NCBI GenBank assembly: GCA_036269075.1
Contig: DATASX010000073.1
Coordinates: 1 to 64,000 of the forward strand
Direction of reading: 5' to 3'
DNA length: 64,000 bases
From: Sporichthyaceae bacterium
GTDB taxonomy: Bacteria; Actinomycetota; Actinomycetes; Sporichthyales; Sporichthyaceae
The position numbers were made by a program, and so were the translations under genes. The notes beneath the pieces were generated by a model, which was not told the DNA's origin, ran no database searches, and worked only from the letters and a program-made list of their open reading frames with translations. Shown here in pieces: positions 16,955-25,452 of this stretch (positions are counted from its first letter, which is position 1; each line of letters starts with the position of its first letter).

Positions 16955-18520
16955 TCAGGCCTTAGCGGGCAGGGTCCAGTGGATCACGCTGCCGCCGCCC
17001 CACGGGTGCGGGCCGGTCTCCAGCCAGATCCGCCCGCCGTGGTGCTCCACGATCTTGCGGCACAGCGCCAGGCCGATCCCGGTGCCGGGATAACGATCCT
17101 TCGGGTGCAACCGCTGGAAGATGACGAACACCCGCTCGGCGTAGTCGGCCTCGATACCGATCCCGTTGTCGATGCACGTGAAGTGCCAGAACTCGCCCTC
17201 CCGCTCGGCGGCCAGCTGCACGCGCGGCGCGGCGTCCGGGGTGCGGAACTTGACCGCGTTGCCGATCAGGTTCTGGAACAGCTGGGTCAGCAGCGTCGCG
17301 TCGCCGGGCAGGGTCGGCAGCTCGCGGACCTCGATGTCCGCATGCGTCTCGGCCAGCGTCTGCTCCAGCGCGGACAGCGCGTGACCCAGTGACCGGGCGG
17401 TGTCGACCGCCTCGGTGAACTCGGAGGAGCGCCCCACCCGGGAGAACGCGAGCAGGTCGATGATCAACTGCTGCATCCGCGTGGCGCCGTCGACCGCGAA
17501 CTCGATGTACTGGTCGGCCCGCTCGTCCAGCTGTCCGGAGTAGCGCTTCTGGAGCAGCTGGCAGAAGCTCGCCACCTTCCGCAGCGGCTCCTGCAGGTCG
17601 TGCGAGGCGACGTAGGCGAACTGCTCCAACTCCTCGTTGGAACGGCGCAGCTCGCCGGCCTGCTCGGCCAGTTCGGCCGACTGGGCATCCAGCGCCTCGG
17701 CCTGCGCCCGGATCTCGGCCTCCGCGCGCCGGGAGCTGTACAGCTCGGCCACGATCCGGCTGCGCATCGCCTCCACGTCATCGGCCAGCGCCCCGAACTC
17801 CCCAGGCCCCCGGACGGTGACCGTCTGCTCGAAGTGGCCGGCGGCGCCGCCCCGGGTCAGCGCGATCAGATGGGCGACTGGCCGCAGCACCAGCCGACGC
17901 AACGCGAACCAGAGTCCGACCGCAGCCAGGGCCACGAGCAGGAAGGCCGTCGCGCCGACCATCCGCAGCCGGGTCAACGCCCCGTCCAGCCGGCTGTGGC
18001 CGGTGTTCCGGTCCACCGAGATCGCCATGCTCAGCGCGTCGACCTTGGCTCGCAGCGTGTCGAACCGGGTCTTGCCCAGGTTGGCCTGGATGCTCGGCTG
18101 CTGCCCGGCCGGGGCGGCCTTGGCCGCGGCGATGGCCGGTTCTGCGTATTCGGTGCGCCAGGCGTCGGAGGCCGCGGTAACCATCCCCAGCGCGGCGCCC
18201 ACCCGCGCGTCGGGCAGGTAGGACCGGATCGCCGCGACCGCGGCGGTCGAGGCCGCCAGACCGTTCTGGTACGGCTCGAGGAAGCTCTCGTCGTGGGAGA
18301 GCAGGTAGCCGCGGACGCCGGTCTCCTCGTCCAGGTACGCCTCGGTCAGCGCCGCGGACTGCACGGTCGCCGGGGAGACGTGGTCGACGAGAGCGCGGGC
18401 GTCGGAGTCGACGCGGTTCAGCGCCAGCAGCGACAGGAAGCCGCCGACGACCAGCACGACGCCAACAATCAGCAGCACAACCCGCAGGCGCGCCCGCAGC
18501 GTCACGCCGTACGGATTCAC
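16955..18520 (-). CDS. CHASE3-HAMP sensor histidine kinase
   Basis: 521-residue kinase. Order: TM1 (15-33), an extracytoplasmic CHASE3 domain with the typical [22 protein letters not shown]2 (188-208), HAMP, a coiled coil (260-300), HisKA with phospho-accepting His307 in [14 protein letters not shown], then the HATPase domain with [15 protein letters not shown] and GTGIGLALC. The GTG start overlaps the phosphatase stop (GTGA). The neighbouring single-domain regulator is a likely phosphotransfer partner; a link from this kinase to the PP2C phosphatase and the sigma factor is inferred from position. Confidence 0.92.
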   Translation of the reverse strand: MNPYGVTLRARLRVVLLIVGVVLVVGGFLSLLALNRVDSDARALVDHVSPATVQSAALTEAYLDEETGVRGYLLSHDESFLEPYQNGLAASTAAVAAIRSYLPDARVGAALGMVTAASDAWRTEYAEPAIAAAKAAPAGQQPSIQANLGKTRFDTLRAKVDALSMAISVDRNTGHSRLDGALTRLRMVGATAFLLVALAAVGLWFALRRLVLRPVAHLIALTRGGAAGHFEQTVTVRGPGEFGALADDVEAMRSRIVAELYSSRRAEAEIRAQAEALDAQSAELAEQAGELRRSNEELEQFAYVASHDLQEPLRKVASFCQLLQKRYSGQLDERADQYIEFAVDGATRMQQLIIDLLAFSRVGRSSEFTEAVDTARSLGHALSALEQTLAETHADIEVRELPTLPGDATLLTQLFQNLIGNAVKFRTPDAAPRVQLAAEREGEFWHFTCIDNGIGIEADYAERVFVIFQRLHPKDRYPGTGIGLALCRKIVEHHGGRIWLETGPHPWGGGSVIHWTLPAKA

Positions 18521-19734
18521 CCGACGGCCGCCGGCGGGGCGTGGGCCAGGACCAGCAGCGCCAGGTCGTCGGTCAACGGGCCCCCGTTGCGTTGCTCCAC
18601 AGCCTCGATCACCACGTCGGTCCAGACCTCCGGGTCCGGGGTGATCTCCCGAGTCACCCGCAGCAACGCGGCAAACTCGTCAAGGCCGAAGCGGGGCTGG
18701 GACCCGGGCGCGGCCCGGCCCTCGAAGATGCCGTCGGTGTAAAGCACGATCTCCCAGCGGGCTCCGAGCTTGATCTCGGAGGCCGCCCAGTCGTGCCGGC
18801 CGCGGATGCCGAGCGGGACACCGGTGGGCAGGTCGAGCAGCTCCCCGTCGAGCACGGGCGGCGGGTGGCCGGCCAGGTAGACCCGGGCCGAGCTGTGGTC
18901 GCCGGCGACGCGGATCATGCAGACCGTGGCGAACACGTGGTCCTGCGCGCGCTCGTGCCCGAGGACCTCGGACAGCACCGGCAGGATGCGCTCCTCCTCG
19001 TTGCCGGCCAGCACCAGCGTGCGCCAGGCGACCCGCAGACACACCCCGAGGGCGGCCTCGTCCGGGCCGTGCCCGCACACGTCGCCGATGACCGCGTAGA
19101 CGGTGCCGTCCGGGCACTGGACGACGTCGAAGAAGTCGCCGCCGAGCAGACCCAGCCCGCCCGGCCGGTACCGGGTCAGCACCGAGACGGCGTCGTCGAG
19201 GACGATCGCGACCGGCAGCAGGCCGCGCTCCAGCCGGGCGTTCTCCGCGGCCACCTGCCGGGCCTCGGCCAGTTCCCGGGCGGTCTCCTGGGCAGCGCGC
19301 CGTTCCACGGCGTACCGGATCGTGCGAGCCAGCAGCTGCGGTTCGACCTGGGCCTTGGCCAGATAGTCCTGGGCGCCGAGGGCGACCGCGCGGGCGCCGA
19401 GGTACTGGTCGGCCAGGCCGGTCAGCACGATTACCGCGGTGTCCGGGGCGGCCGCGAGCACGACGTCGAGCCCGGAAAGTCCGAAGGAGTCGGGCAACTG
19501 CAGGTCGAGCAGCACGCAGGCCGGGCGGGAGCGCAGCACCTCGCGCGCCTCGGCCATGCTGCGGACCCAGACCAGCTGGGCATCGGGTGCGGCGTCGGAG
19601 AGCATCTCCCGGACCAGCAGGGCGTCGCCCGCGTCGTCCTCGATGAGCAGGACCGAAACTGCACCCGTCGCGGCGACCGCGGCCTCCCAACGGCCCACAG
19701 ACCGTTCGGCCTGGTCGCCGCCCAGCGCAGCCAT
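18517..19734 (-). CDS. response regulator with PP2C (RsbU/SpoIIE-type) phosphatase output
   Basis: 405-residue protein: receiver domain (residues 26-140, Asp77 in VLLDLQLP), a helical linker (150-180), then a PPM/SpoIIE phosphatase domain with GGDFFDV, GDVCGHG, LYTDGIFE and a final TDDLALLVL carrying the metal-binding Asp residues. Such proteins dephosphorylate RsbV-type antagonists, which frees a stress sigma factor. The antagonists at 20362, 15140 and 22019 are natural substrates. First gene of the three-gene minus-strand operon and divergent from the RsbW-like gene. Confidence 0.92.
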   Translation of the reverse strand: MAALGGDQAERSVGRWEAAVAATGAVSVLLIEDDAGDALLVREMLSDAAPDAQLVWVRSMAEAREVLRSRPACVLLDLQLPDSFGLSGLDVVLAAAPDTAVIVLTGLADQYLGARAVALGAQDYLAKAQVEPQLLARTIRYAVERRAAQETARELAEARQVAAENARLERGLLPVAIVLDDAVSVLTRYRPGGLGLLGGDFFDVVQCPDGTVYAVIGDVCGHGPDEAALGVCLRVAWRTLVLAGNEEERILPVLSEVLGHERAQDHVFATVCMIRVAGDHSSARVYLAGHPPPVLDGELLDLPTGVPLGIRGRHDWAASEIKLGARWEIVLYTDGIFEGRAAPGSQPRFGLDEFAALLRVTREITPDPEVWTDVVIEAVEQRNGGPLTDDLALLVLAHAPPAAVG

Positions 19735-19950
19735 CGGTCATTCCCCCCGAATCAATCGCTGCGGCCGTCCACCGGCACCCGGACGGATCGGCCGTTAGGG
19801 ACAACCGCGAGCCGACACAGTACCTGTCGCTGTCGGTGACGTGCCTGCGACGTCCGTGTGCGGGATTATCGTTCTCGTGGTCCGGGTAACCCGCGTCCAG
19901 GGTGGAGTGGCGGACGACCACCGCGGGCGGCACCGGGAAGGCCCAGCACG

Positions 19951-20361
19951 ATGACGGACGGGTCGTTTGCCGAGACGATCGACCCCTCCGCGGGGGGTGC
20001 GGGCCTGGGGCGGGCACGCGACAACCTGCGCGCCTGGCTGTCCCGTTGCGGGGTTCCGGAGCCGGCTCTGCACGAGATTCTCATCGCGTGCGGCGAGGCC
20101 TGCGCCAACGCTGTGGAACACTCCGGAGCTCGCATGCACACCGGCCGGCCGGGCATCTCCGTCACGGCGACCCGGAGTACCAGCGGCGTCCAGATCGTCG
20201 TGGCCGATCATGGTGCGTGGAAGATCGCTGCGTCGGAACCGTCGGTGCCCTCGGGCGGCCGGGGCCGAGGGCGGATGATGATGGCCGCGTTGGTCGATCA
20301 CCTGGACATCCGGACCGGCCCGGACGGGACGACGGTGGAACTGATCAAGGAGTTGCCGTAG
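19951..20361 (+). CDS. RsbW-like anti-sigma serine kinase
   Basis: 136-residue GHKL ATPase of the SpoIIAB/RsbW type. The N box is ILIACGEACANAVEHSG, the G1 box is VVADHGAW, and a GRGRMMMAALVD segment forms the ATP lid. It would hold a sigma factor inactive and phosphorylate an antagonist STAS protein. Its stop codon is immediately followed by the ATG of the antagonist gene, and the sigma gene lies 370 bp further on, the classic order. ATG 19951 is preceded by GGGAAGG. Confidence 0.9.
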   Translation: MTDGSFAETIDPSAGGAGLGRARDNLRAWLSRCGVPEPALHEILIACGEACANAVEHSGARMHTGRPGISVTATRSTSGVQIVVADHGAWKIAASEPSVPSGGRGRGRMMMAALVDHLDIRTGPDGTTVELIKELP

Positions 20362-20706
20362 ATGCCGAGCGAAACCCCCAGCCACGGCGCTGGTGCGGCC
20401 GACAGCGAGTCGCCGGACCGGTTGTCGATCGAGCAGGCCGCCGACGGCACGGTCGTGCTGAGCGGTGAGATCGACCCGTCCAACGTCGACCGACTGCGGG
20501 CGTCACTGACCAAGCTGCGCGGCGCGGGCCAACTGGTCGTGGACCTGCAGCGGGTGAGCTACCTGGACAGCGCCGGGGTCTCGGCGCTGTTCGACGCCGC
20601 CCACGCCGACCTTCGTCTGCTGGTGCGCGCGGACACGGCGGTCGCGACCGTGATCAAGATCTGCGCGCTGCCGTTGGTCGCCCAGGTGGAGTACGTCCCC
20701 GCTTAG
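20362..20706 (+). CDS. RsbV-like anti-anti-sigma factor
   Basis: 114-residue STAS protein with a 20-residue disordered N-terminus. The phosphorylation site is Ser70 in YLDSAGVSAL, the canonical form. In the unphosphorylated state it should bind the adjacent RsbW-like kinase and release the sigma factor. No bases separate it from the kinase gene, so the two are translationally linked. Confidence 0.9.
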   Translation: MPSETPSHGAGAADSESPDRLSIEQAADGTVVLSGEIDPSNVDRLRASLTKLRGAGQLVVDLQRVSYLDSAGVSALFDAAHADLRLLVRADTAVATVIKICALPLVAQVEYVPA

Positions 20707-20953
20707 CGGGACGCCGACTGGAGGATCTCGGGGAGACTCCCGGCCGCTCGGGGTCAGCCGGGCACCGAACGGCCGGAAGCGCTGGCCCCGCCGGCGGGGC
20801 GACTGACCTGGTGATCTCGGCCCGGAAGCGCGTTGCGCAGCTACCCGAGGCATCGCCCCGCAGCGGGTGCGCCACTACTTCCCGGCTCCCCAGCACCACA
20901 AACAATCCTCACCCGATTTGCGTGGGCCTGTGAGACGTCCCACAGAAGTGGTC

Positions 20954-20980
20954 GGTTTGCGGTCGGGCCGCCTAGGTATA
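20954..20980 (+). promoter_or_regulatory. candidate autoregulatory SigF/SigB promoter
   Basis: GGTTTGC, a 13-bp gap, then AGGTATA, resembling the mycobacterial SigF pattern GGTTT-N15-GGGTA with one mismatch. It lies about 95 bp before the sigma gene. The overlapping CCTAG...CTAGG inverted repeat (20971-20989) could be a separate operator. The rest of 20707-21076 shows no gene. Confidence 0.45.
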
Positions 20981-21076
20981 CCCACTAGGCACGGCCCGAA
21001 CGGCAAGCTGGGCCGGGCTACCGGGGTCGGTCACACAGCTGGCCAAAGGCACCGGGTTGTTGTGAAGGCACTCGAC

Positions 21077-21931
21077 ATGAGGAGTCACGGAACCAGCCCC
21101 ACTCTTACCGAACTCGAGAGCGTCGCCGGTGCGCGGCCGCGTCGTGAACTTCGTCGGCGCGACCTGGTTGACATGAGCGACACCGAGCTGTTCCAGACCA
21201 TGCGGGCCGTCGGCCAGGTCGAGCGGGACCGCGTTCGTGACGTGCTTGTGCACCGCCACACCGGGCTGGTGCGTTGGCTGGCGTCGCAGTACGCGCACCC
21301 GGGCGTCGAGATCGACGAGCTGCGGCAGGTCGGCTTCCTCGGCCTGGTCCTGGCCGTGGACCGTTTCGACGTCGACCGTGGGCACGACTTCCTGACCTTC
21401 GCCCGGCCGACCGTGCAGGGCGAGATCCGTCGGTGGTTCCGCGACAAGCGACGCTGGATCCGGCTGCCGCGACGGCTGCAGGAGGCCAAGGCCGCCCTGC
21501 GCGAGTCCACCGAGGTGCTGACCCACCGACTGGGACGCGAGCCCTCGAACGCCGAGCTCGCCGAGCACTCCGGGCTGACCGAGAAACTGGTCGCCGAGGC
21601 ACGGGCCGCGGACGACACCTTCACCACCGCGTCGCTGGACGCGCCGCTCGGGTCGGCCGACGGCGAGGAGTCGTTCACGGTGGCCGACACCCTCGGCACC
21701 GACGACGAGCGCATCGGCCTGCTGCTGGAGTGCGAGACCCTGCGTGGCCTGATCCACGACCTGCCGGAGCGGGAGCGGCGCATCCTCCACATGCGCTTCT
21801 ACCAGGAGCAGACGCAGGCCCAGATCGGCTCCGAGTTGGGCATCTCCCAGATGCATGTCTCGCGGCTGCTGGCGCGCACGCTCGACCGGCTACGCACCGG
21901 GATCGTCGAGGACGTTCCCGCCGCGGCCTGA
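21077..21931 (+). CDS. stress-response sigma factor, SigF/SigB class
   Basis: 284-residue sigma-70 family group 3 factor. Region 2 contains GLVRWLASQYAHPGVEIDELRQVGFLGLVLAVDRFD and FLTFARPTVQGEIRRWFRDK; region 3 follows with LGREPSNAELAEHSGL; region 4 has LPERERRILHMRFYQEQTQAQIG and the helix-turn-helix GISQMHVSRLLARTL. The upstream RsbW/RsbV-like genes mark it as a partner-switch controlled general stress factor. ATG 21077 has TGAAGGC nine bases before it; an in-frame GTG at 21062 is an alternative. Confidence 0.92.
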   Translation: MRSHGTSPTLTELESVAGARPRRELRRRDLVDMSDTELFQTMRAVGQVERDRVRDVLVHRHTGLVRWLASQYAHPGVEIDELRQVGFLGLVLAVDRFDVDRGHDFLTFARPTVQGEIRRWFRDKRRWIRLPRRLQEAKAALRESTEVLTHRLGREPSNAELAEHSGLTEKLVAEARAADDTFTTASLDAPLGSADGEESFTVADTLGTDDERIGLLLECETLRGLIHDLPERERRILHMRFYQEQTQAQIGSELGISQMHVSRLLARTLDRLRTGIVEDVPAAA

Positions 21932-22018
21932 CAGACCCGCCCGGTGCAACTCGGCGGCCGACTCCGATCCAGGGGTCGGCCGCTGTGTTTTGTCGGCCGC
22001 TGTGTTCTTGTCGGGGTC

Positions 22019-22438
22019 CTACCGGCGGTCGGAGCGGGCCGGGATCTGGCTCGGGTTCGCCGGCGCCGGGACGATCTCGATGGTCGCGACGATCTCCAGC
22101 GAGCAGATCTGGAGCACGCGCGCCGTCGGCGAACCCTCCATCACACGAACCGTCATCGAGTTGGTCTCGGCGTGCTCGAACAGCTCCGCGACCCCTGGGC
22201 TACCCAGGTAGCCGACCCCGGTGAGGTCGACGACCAGGGAATCCCCGCCGCCGATCTCCTCGAGCACCCGGTGCACGTCGGGGGCATTGGCCAGGTCGAT
22301 CTCGCCGCGGAACGCGACCTCGCCCGGGCCGAGGATGTCGAAGCTCATCCGGTCGTTGCGGACCGCCCGCGCGCGCCGGGTCGCGGCAGCCTCGGAGTCG
22401 GATGATTCCGTGACGTCCGCCGGTTGCGACTCGGCCAC
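22019..22438 (-). CDS. STAS-domain protein with extended N-terminus
   Basis: 139-residue STAS antagonist-like protein. After about 30 polar residues the domain runs from MSFDILGPGEVAFRGEIDL to LVVDLTGVGYLGSPGVAELF, where the Ser follows Gly rather than Asp, then a VRVMEGSPTARVLQI helix. GTG 22438 has GGAGGTG seven bases upstream, better than the internal ATG of MSFD. It converges on the sigma gene and likely works in the same or a related partner switch. Confidence 0.78.
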   Translation of the reverse strand: MAESQPADVTESSDSEAAATRRARAVRNDRMSFDILGPGEVAFRGEIDLANAPDVHRVLEEIGGGDSLVVDLTGVGYLGSPGVAELFEHAETNSMTVRVMEGSPTARVLQICSLEIVATIEIVPAPANPSQIPARSDRR

Positions 22439-22556
22439 CAGCACCTCCAGCGGCAGACGAAAAGCCCGTGTTGCCGAAGGGTAAGGCACGGATCGGCCGG
22501 CTGTTCGGCGGGCGGCCGGGTGGGAAACCGCCGACGTATGAGGGCAGGGTGGCAGC

Positions 22557-23330
22557 GTGACCGAGACGCCGCGCCGCAGCTGGGTCGAGCAGATCATGGG
22601 GATGCCGATCAGCGTGCTGGCCCGCGGACCGGGTGCGCATGACCCGGCCGCCGCCGCTGCCGTCGCCGCGGTGCACGAAGAACTCCGGGCGGTCGACGCG
22701 ACGTTCTCCACGTATCGCGCGGACAGCGCGGTGTCCCGGATCAACGCGGGGACGCTTGACCTGGCCGACGCGGGCCCCGCGGTGGCGCAGGTCGCCCGGG
22801 AGTGCGCTGCCGCCCAGGTCCGCACGCACGGACTGTTCGACGCGGACCGCCCCGACGGCACCTGGGACCCCTCCGGGATGGTGAAGGGCTGGGCCACCGA
22901 GCGCGCGGCGCGGCTGCTGGCCGCCGTGCCGGTCGACTGGTGCCTGAACGCCGGCGGCGACGTGGTCGTGCTCTCGCACAGCGGAGCGGACTTCGGCGTC
23001 GGGATCGCCGACCCGTACGACCACCAGGGCGTGATCGCCGTGGTGCGGTGCTCGCGCGGCGGGGTGGCGACGAGCGGCTCCGCTGCCCGCGGCGCCCACC
23101 TGTACGACCCGCGCACCGGCGCCCCTGTCGGCGGCGGCCTGGCCTCCGTGACCGTCGTCGGCCCGTCGTTGCAGGTCGCCGACGTGCTGGCGACCGCGGC
23201 GTTCGTGGCCGGCGCCGGCTGGGCGGAGCTGCTGGCGGGCGAACCGGACTACTGCGGGCTGGCCGTGACGACCTCCGGCGAGCTGGTCTCGACCCCCGAC
23301 TGGGCGATGCCCCCCGCAGATCATCGATGA
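22557..23330 (+). CDS. apbE: FAD:protein FMN transferase (ApbE)
   Basis: 257-residue ApbE-family protein. These enzymes use FAD to attach FMN covalently to Ser/Thr of SGAT-type motifs. Visible motifs: MGMPISV at the start, DATFSTYRADSAVSRIN, DPSGMVKGWA, NAGGDVVV and SGSAARGAHLYDPRTG. There is no obvious lipobox or signal peptide, so it may act before export. The target is very probably the FMN-binding protein at 24829, which carries DTVSGATYTS. The 3' end overlaps a palindrome that is part of a dispersed repeat. Confidence 0.9.
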   Translation: MTETPRRSWVEQIMGMPISVLARGPGAHDPAAAAAVAAVHEELRAVDATFSTYRADSAVSRINAGTLDLADAGPAVAQVARECAAAQVRTHGLFDADRPDGTWDPSGMVKGWATERAARLLAAVPVDWCLNAGGDVVVLSHSGADFGVGIADPYDHQGVIAVVRCSRGGVATSGSAARGAHLYDPRTGAPVGGGLASVTVVGPSLQVADVLATAAFVAGAGWAELLAGEPDYCGLAVTTSGELVSTPDWAMPPADHR

Positions 23331-23375
23331 TCGGGGAGAGTTCTCTCATACGCGGGCGGGCTTCTCTCATACGCG
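23321..23375 (-). repeat. composite repeat, copy A
   Basis: On the minus strand: CGCGTATGAGAG, 9 bp, CGCGTATGAGAG, 12 bp, TCATCGATGA. The same three modules with identical spacings occur on the plus strand at 46431-46485. Here the TCATCGATGA core lies inside the perfect palindrome GATCATCGATGATC (23319-23332) that includes the apbE stop codon. Confidence 0.7.
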
Positions 23376-23440
23376 GGGCTCACAGGCAACACGAAGCTGC
23401 CCCGAAGCAACGCGACGGCGTGGGGCGGCACATTTCCTGG

Positions 23441-24835
23441 GTGACCACCACCTACGACGTCGGGCCCACCCAGCGCGCCGGGACGCCGGTCCGGCGGCGC
23501 GCCGACGCGGTAACCGCGATCTGCTGGGCCCGGGCCACGATCGTCGCGGGCCTGTGGCTGGCCGGCGGCAACCTGGCCGACCTGCGCGGGACGCACGGGG
23601 CGGTGCTGGAGTCGCTGGGTCGCCTGGCCGGGCTCATCGCGGCCGACCTGTTGCTGATGCAGGTGCTGCTGATGGCACGCATCCCGGCGATCGAGCGTCA
23701 CTACGGCCAGGACGAACTGGCCCGGCGGCACCGATGGGTCGGGTTCGCCTCGGTCAACCTGCTGCTGGCGCACGTCGGGCTGATCACCGTCGGCTACGCG
23801 CTCACCGACAACTCCGGCATCCCCGCCGAGGCCTGGTCATTGCTGACGACGTACCCGGGGATGCTGCTCGCCACCGCGAGCACCGCCCTGCTGATCCTGG
23901 TCGCGGTCACCTCGATCCGGGTCGCGCGCCGCAAACTGCGCTACGAGTCGTGGCACCTGCTGCACCTCTACGCCTACCTGGGCGTCGGGCTGAGCGTGCC
24001 GCACGAGATCTGGACCGGCTCGGACTTCGCCTCCTCGGGCCTGGCCCGGATGTACTGGTGGGGTTCCTACGCACTCGCCGCCGGCGCAGTCGTCGGCTAC
24101 CGGGTCGGCCTACCGGTCGCCCGCAACCTGCGGCACAACCTGCGGGTGGCCGAGGTGGTCGCGGAGAACGCCCACGTGGTCACCGTCCGGATGACCGGCC
24201 ACGCGCTGGACCGACTGCCGGTCGACGCCGGGCAGTTCTTCGTGTTCCGCTTCCTCGACGGGCCCGGGTGGACCCGCGGCAACCCGTACTCGTTGTCGGC
24301 GGCACCGGACGCCACCGGCATCCGGATCACGGTCAAGGACCTGGGCGACGGCAGCGGCCGGTTGGGCCGGTTGCAGCCCGGCACCCGAGTGCTGATCGAG
24401 GGCCCGTACGGCCGGCTGACCGGGTCCCGGCGCACCCGGGCCCGGCTGGTGCTGCTGGCCTGCGGCATCGGCGTCACCCCGATGCGGGCTTTGCTCGAGG
24501 AGCTGCCCTACCTGCCCGGCGAGGCCACACTGATCTACCGCGCGGGCAGCGCGGCCGACCTGATCCTCAAGACCGAACTCGACGAGTTGGCCGCCCGCCG
24601 CGGGGTCACCGTCCACTACCTGCCCGGCCCCCGGGTGCCCGACCGCGACTCCTGGCTGCCCGCCGAGGCCGGGCACTGGCCGGACCCGCAGGCCCTGCTG
24701 CACCTGGCCCCCCACCTGCTCGACTCCGACGTCTACGTGTGCGGCCCGCTGCCCTGGATGGACAGCGTCCGGACCGCGGCGACGGCCGCCGGACTGCCCC
24801 CGCACCGACTGCACGAGGAGCGCTTCGCATGGTGA
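23441..24835 (+). CDS. ferric-reductase-like transmembrane flavoprotein
   Basis: 464-residue protein: an N-terminal block of about six membrane helices of the ferric reductase/YedZ type with heme-ligand candidates (RHRWVGFASVNLLLAHVG, and YESWHLLHLYAYLGVGLSVPHEIW), then an FAD-binding ferredoxin-reductase domain (RGNPYSLSAAP, GPYGRLTG) and an NAD-binding domain (LLACGIGVTPMRALL, ending VYVCGPLPWMDSV). It moves electrons from cytosolic NAD(P)H across the membrane. GTG 23441 is the chosen start. Its stop overlaps the FMN-binding gene, and an iron-uptake operon follows, so reduction of extracellular Fe(III) or of the periplasmic flavoprotein is a plausible job. Confidence 0.88.
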   Translation: MTTTYDVGPTQRAGTPVRRRADAVTAICWARATIVAGLWLAGGNLADLRGTHGAVLESLGRLAGLIAADLLLMQVLLMARIPAIERHYGQDELARRHRWVGFASVNLLLAHVGLITVGYALTDNSGIPAEAWSLLTTYPGMLLATASTALLILVAVTSIRVARRKLRYESWHLLHLYAYLGVGLSVPHEIWTGSDFASSGLARMYWWGSYALAAGAVVGYRVGLPVARNLRHNLRVAEVVAENAHVVTVRMTGHALDRLPVDAGQFFVFRFLDGPGWTRGNPYSLSAAPDATGIRITVKDLGDGSGRLGRLQPGTRVLIEGPYGRLTGSRRTRARLVLLACGIGVTPMRALLEELPYLPGEATLIYRAGSAADLILKTELDELAARRGVTVHYLPGPRVPDRDSWLPAEAGHWPDPQALLHLAPHLLDSDVYVCGPLPWMDSVRTAATAAGLPPHRLHEERFAW

Positions 24836-25338
24836 GCCGGGCCCGGCCGAACGCCGGTCGTCGCAACGCCGCCATGGCCGCGGCCACCGGCTTGATCACC
24901 GGCCTGCTGTTTCTCTACCCGACCAGCTTCGGGCACTCCACGGGCGTCGCCGCGGCAGCGCCGAAGGCCGTCCTGGCCCCCGGCAGGGTCGTCGAGACCA
25001 ACCCGGCCACAACCCCCGACGGAAGCGGCACAACCGGCGCAGCAGCGTCCGGCGGCAGCAGGACCGTCACCGGCTCCGCAGCGCAGACCCGCTACGGCCC
25101 CGTGCAGGTGCAGATCACCGTGAGCGGCGGCAGGATCGTCGCCGCCGAGGCGATCGAGTACCCCAGCGAGAGCGGCCGCGACCGGCAGATCAACCAGGTC
25201 GCCGTGCCGGAGCTGAACCAGGCGGTGCTCGGCGCCCAGAGCGCCGGGATCGACACGGTCTCCGGGGCCACCTACACCTCCATCGGCTACGTGCAGTCGC
25301 TGCAGTCCGCGTTGGACGCCGCGAACATCAAGACGTAG
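24829..25338 (+). CDS. exported FMN-binding domain protein
   Basis: 169-residue protein with an N-terminal signal or anchor helix (residues about 15-45), a Thr/Gly/Ala-rich linker, and an FMN_bind domain (about 80-165) with the flavinylation motif DTVSGATYTS, where the Thr after Ala would receive FMN from ApbE. It overlaps the reductase stop by 7 nt at ATG 24829 (or 4 nt at GTG 24832). The trio ApbE, membrane reductase and FMN-binding carrier resembles extracytoplasmic flavin electron-transfer modules. Confidence 0.88.
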   Translation: MVSRARPNAGRRNAAMAAATGLITGLLFLYPTSFGHSTGVAAAAPKAVLAPGRVVETNPATTPDGSGTTGAAASGGSRTVTGSAAQTRYGPVQVQITVSGGRIVAAEAIEYPSESGRDRQINQVAVPELNQAVLGAQSAGIDTVSGATYTSIGYVQSLQSALDAANIKT

Positions 25339-25401
25339 CAAGAGCCGGCGCGAACCGGCCGCGGCCCGGTGAGTTTTACCTGGCGTTAATGATCGATTGA
25401 G

Positions 25402-25420
25402 TTAGGTACTCCTTGCCTAA
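25402..25420. promoter_or_regulatory. IdeR/DtxR-type iron box before the iron operon
   Basis: TTAGGTACTCCTTGCCTAA has TTAGG/CCTAA arms and matches the DtxR/IdeR consensus at about 15 of 19 positions. It lies 32 bp upstream of the ATG of the first gene of the lipoprotein-EfeB-FbpABC operon and predicts iron repression. A further partial half-site (TAAGGT) follows at once. Confidence 0.65.
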
Positions 25421-25452
25421 GTAAGGTGGCCCTAATCCAATCGGGAGCGACG

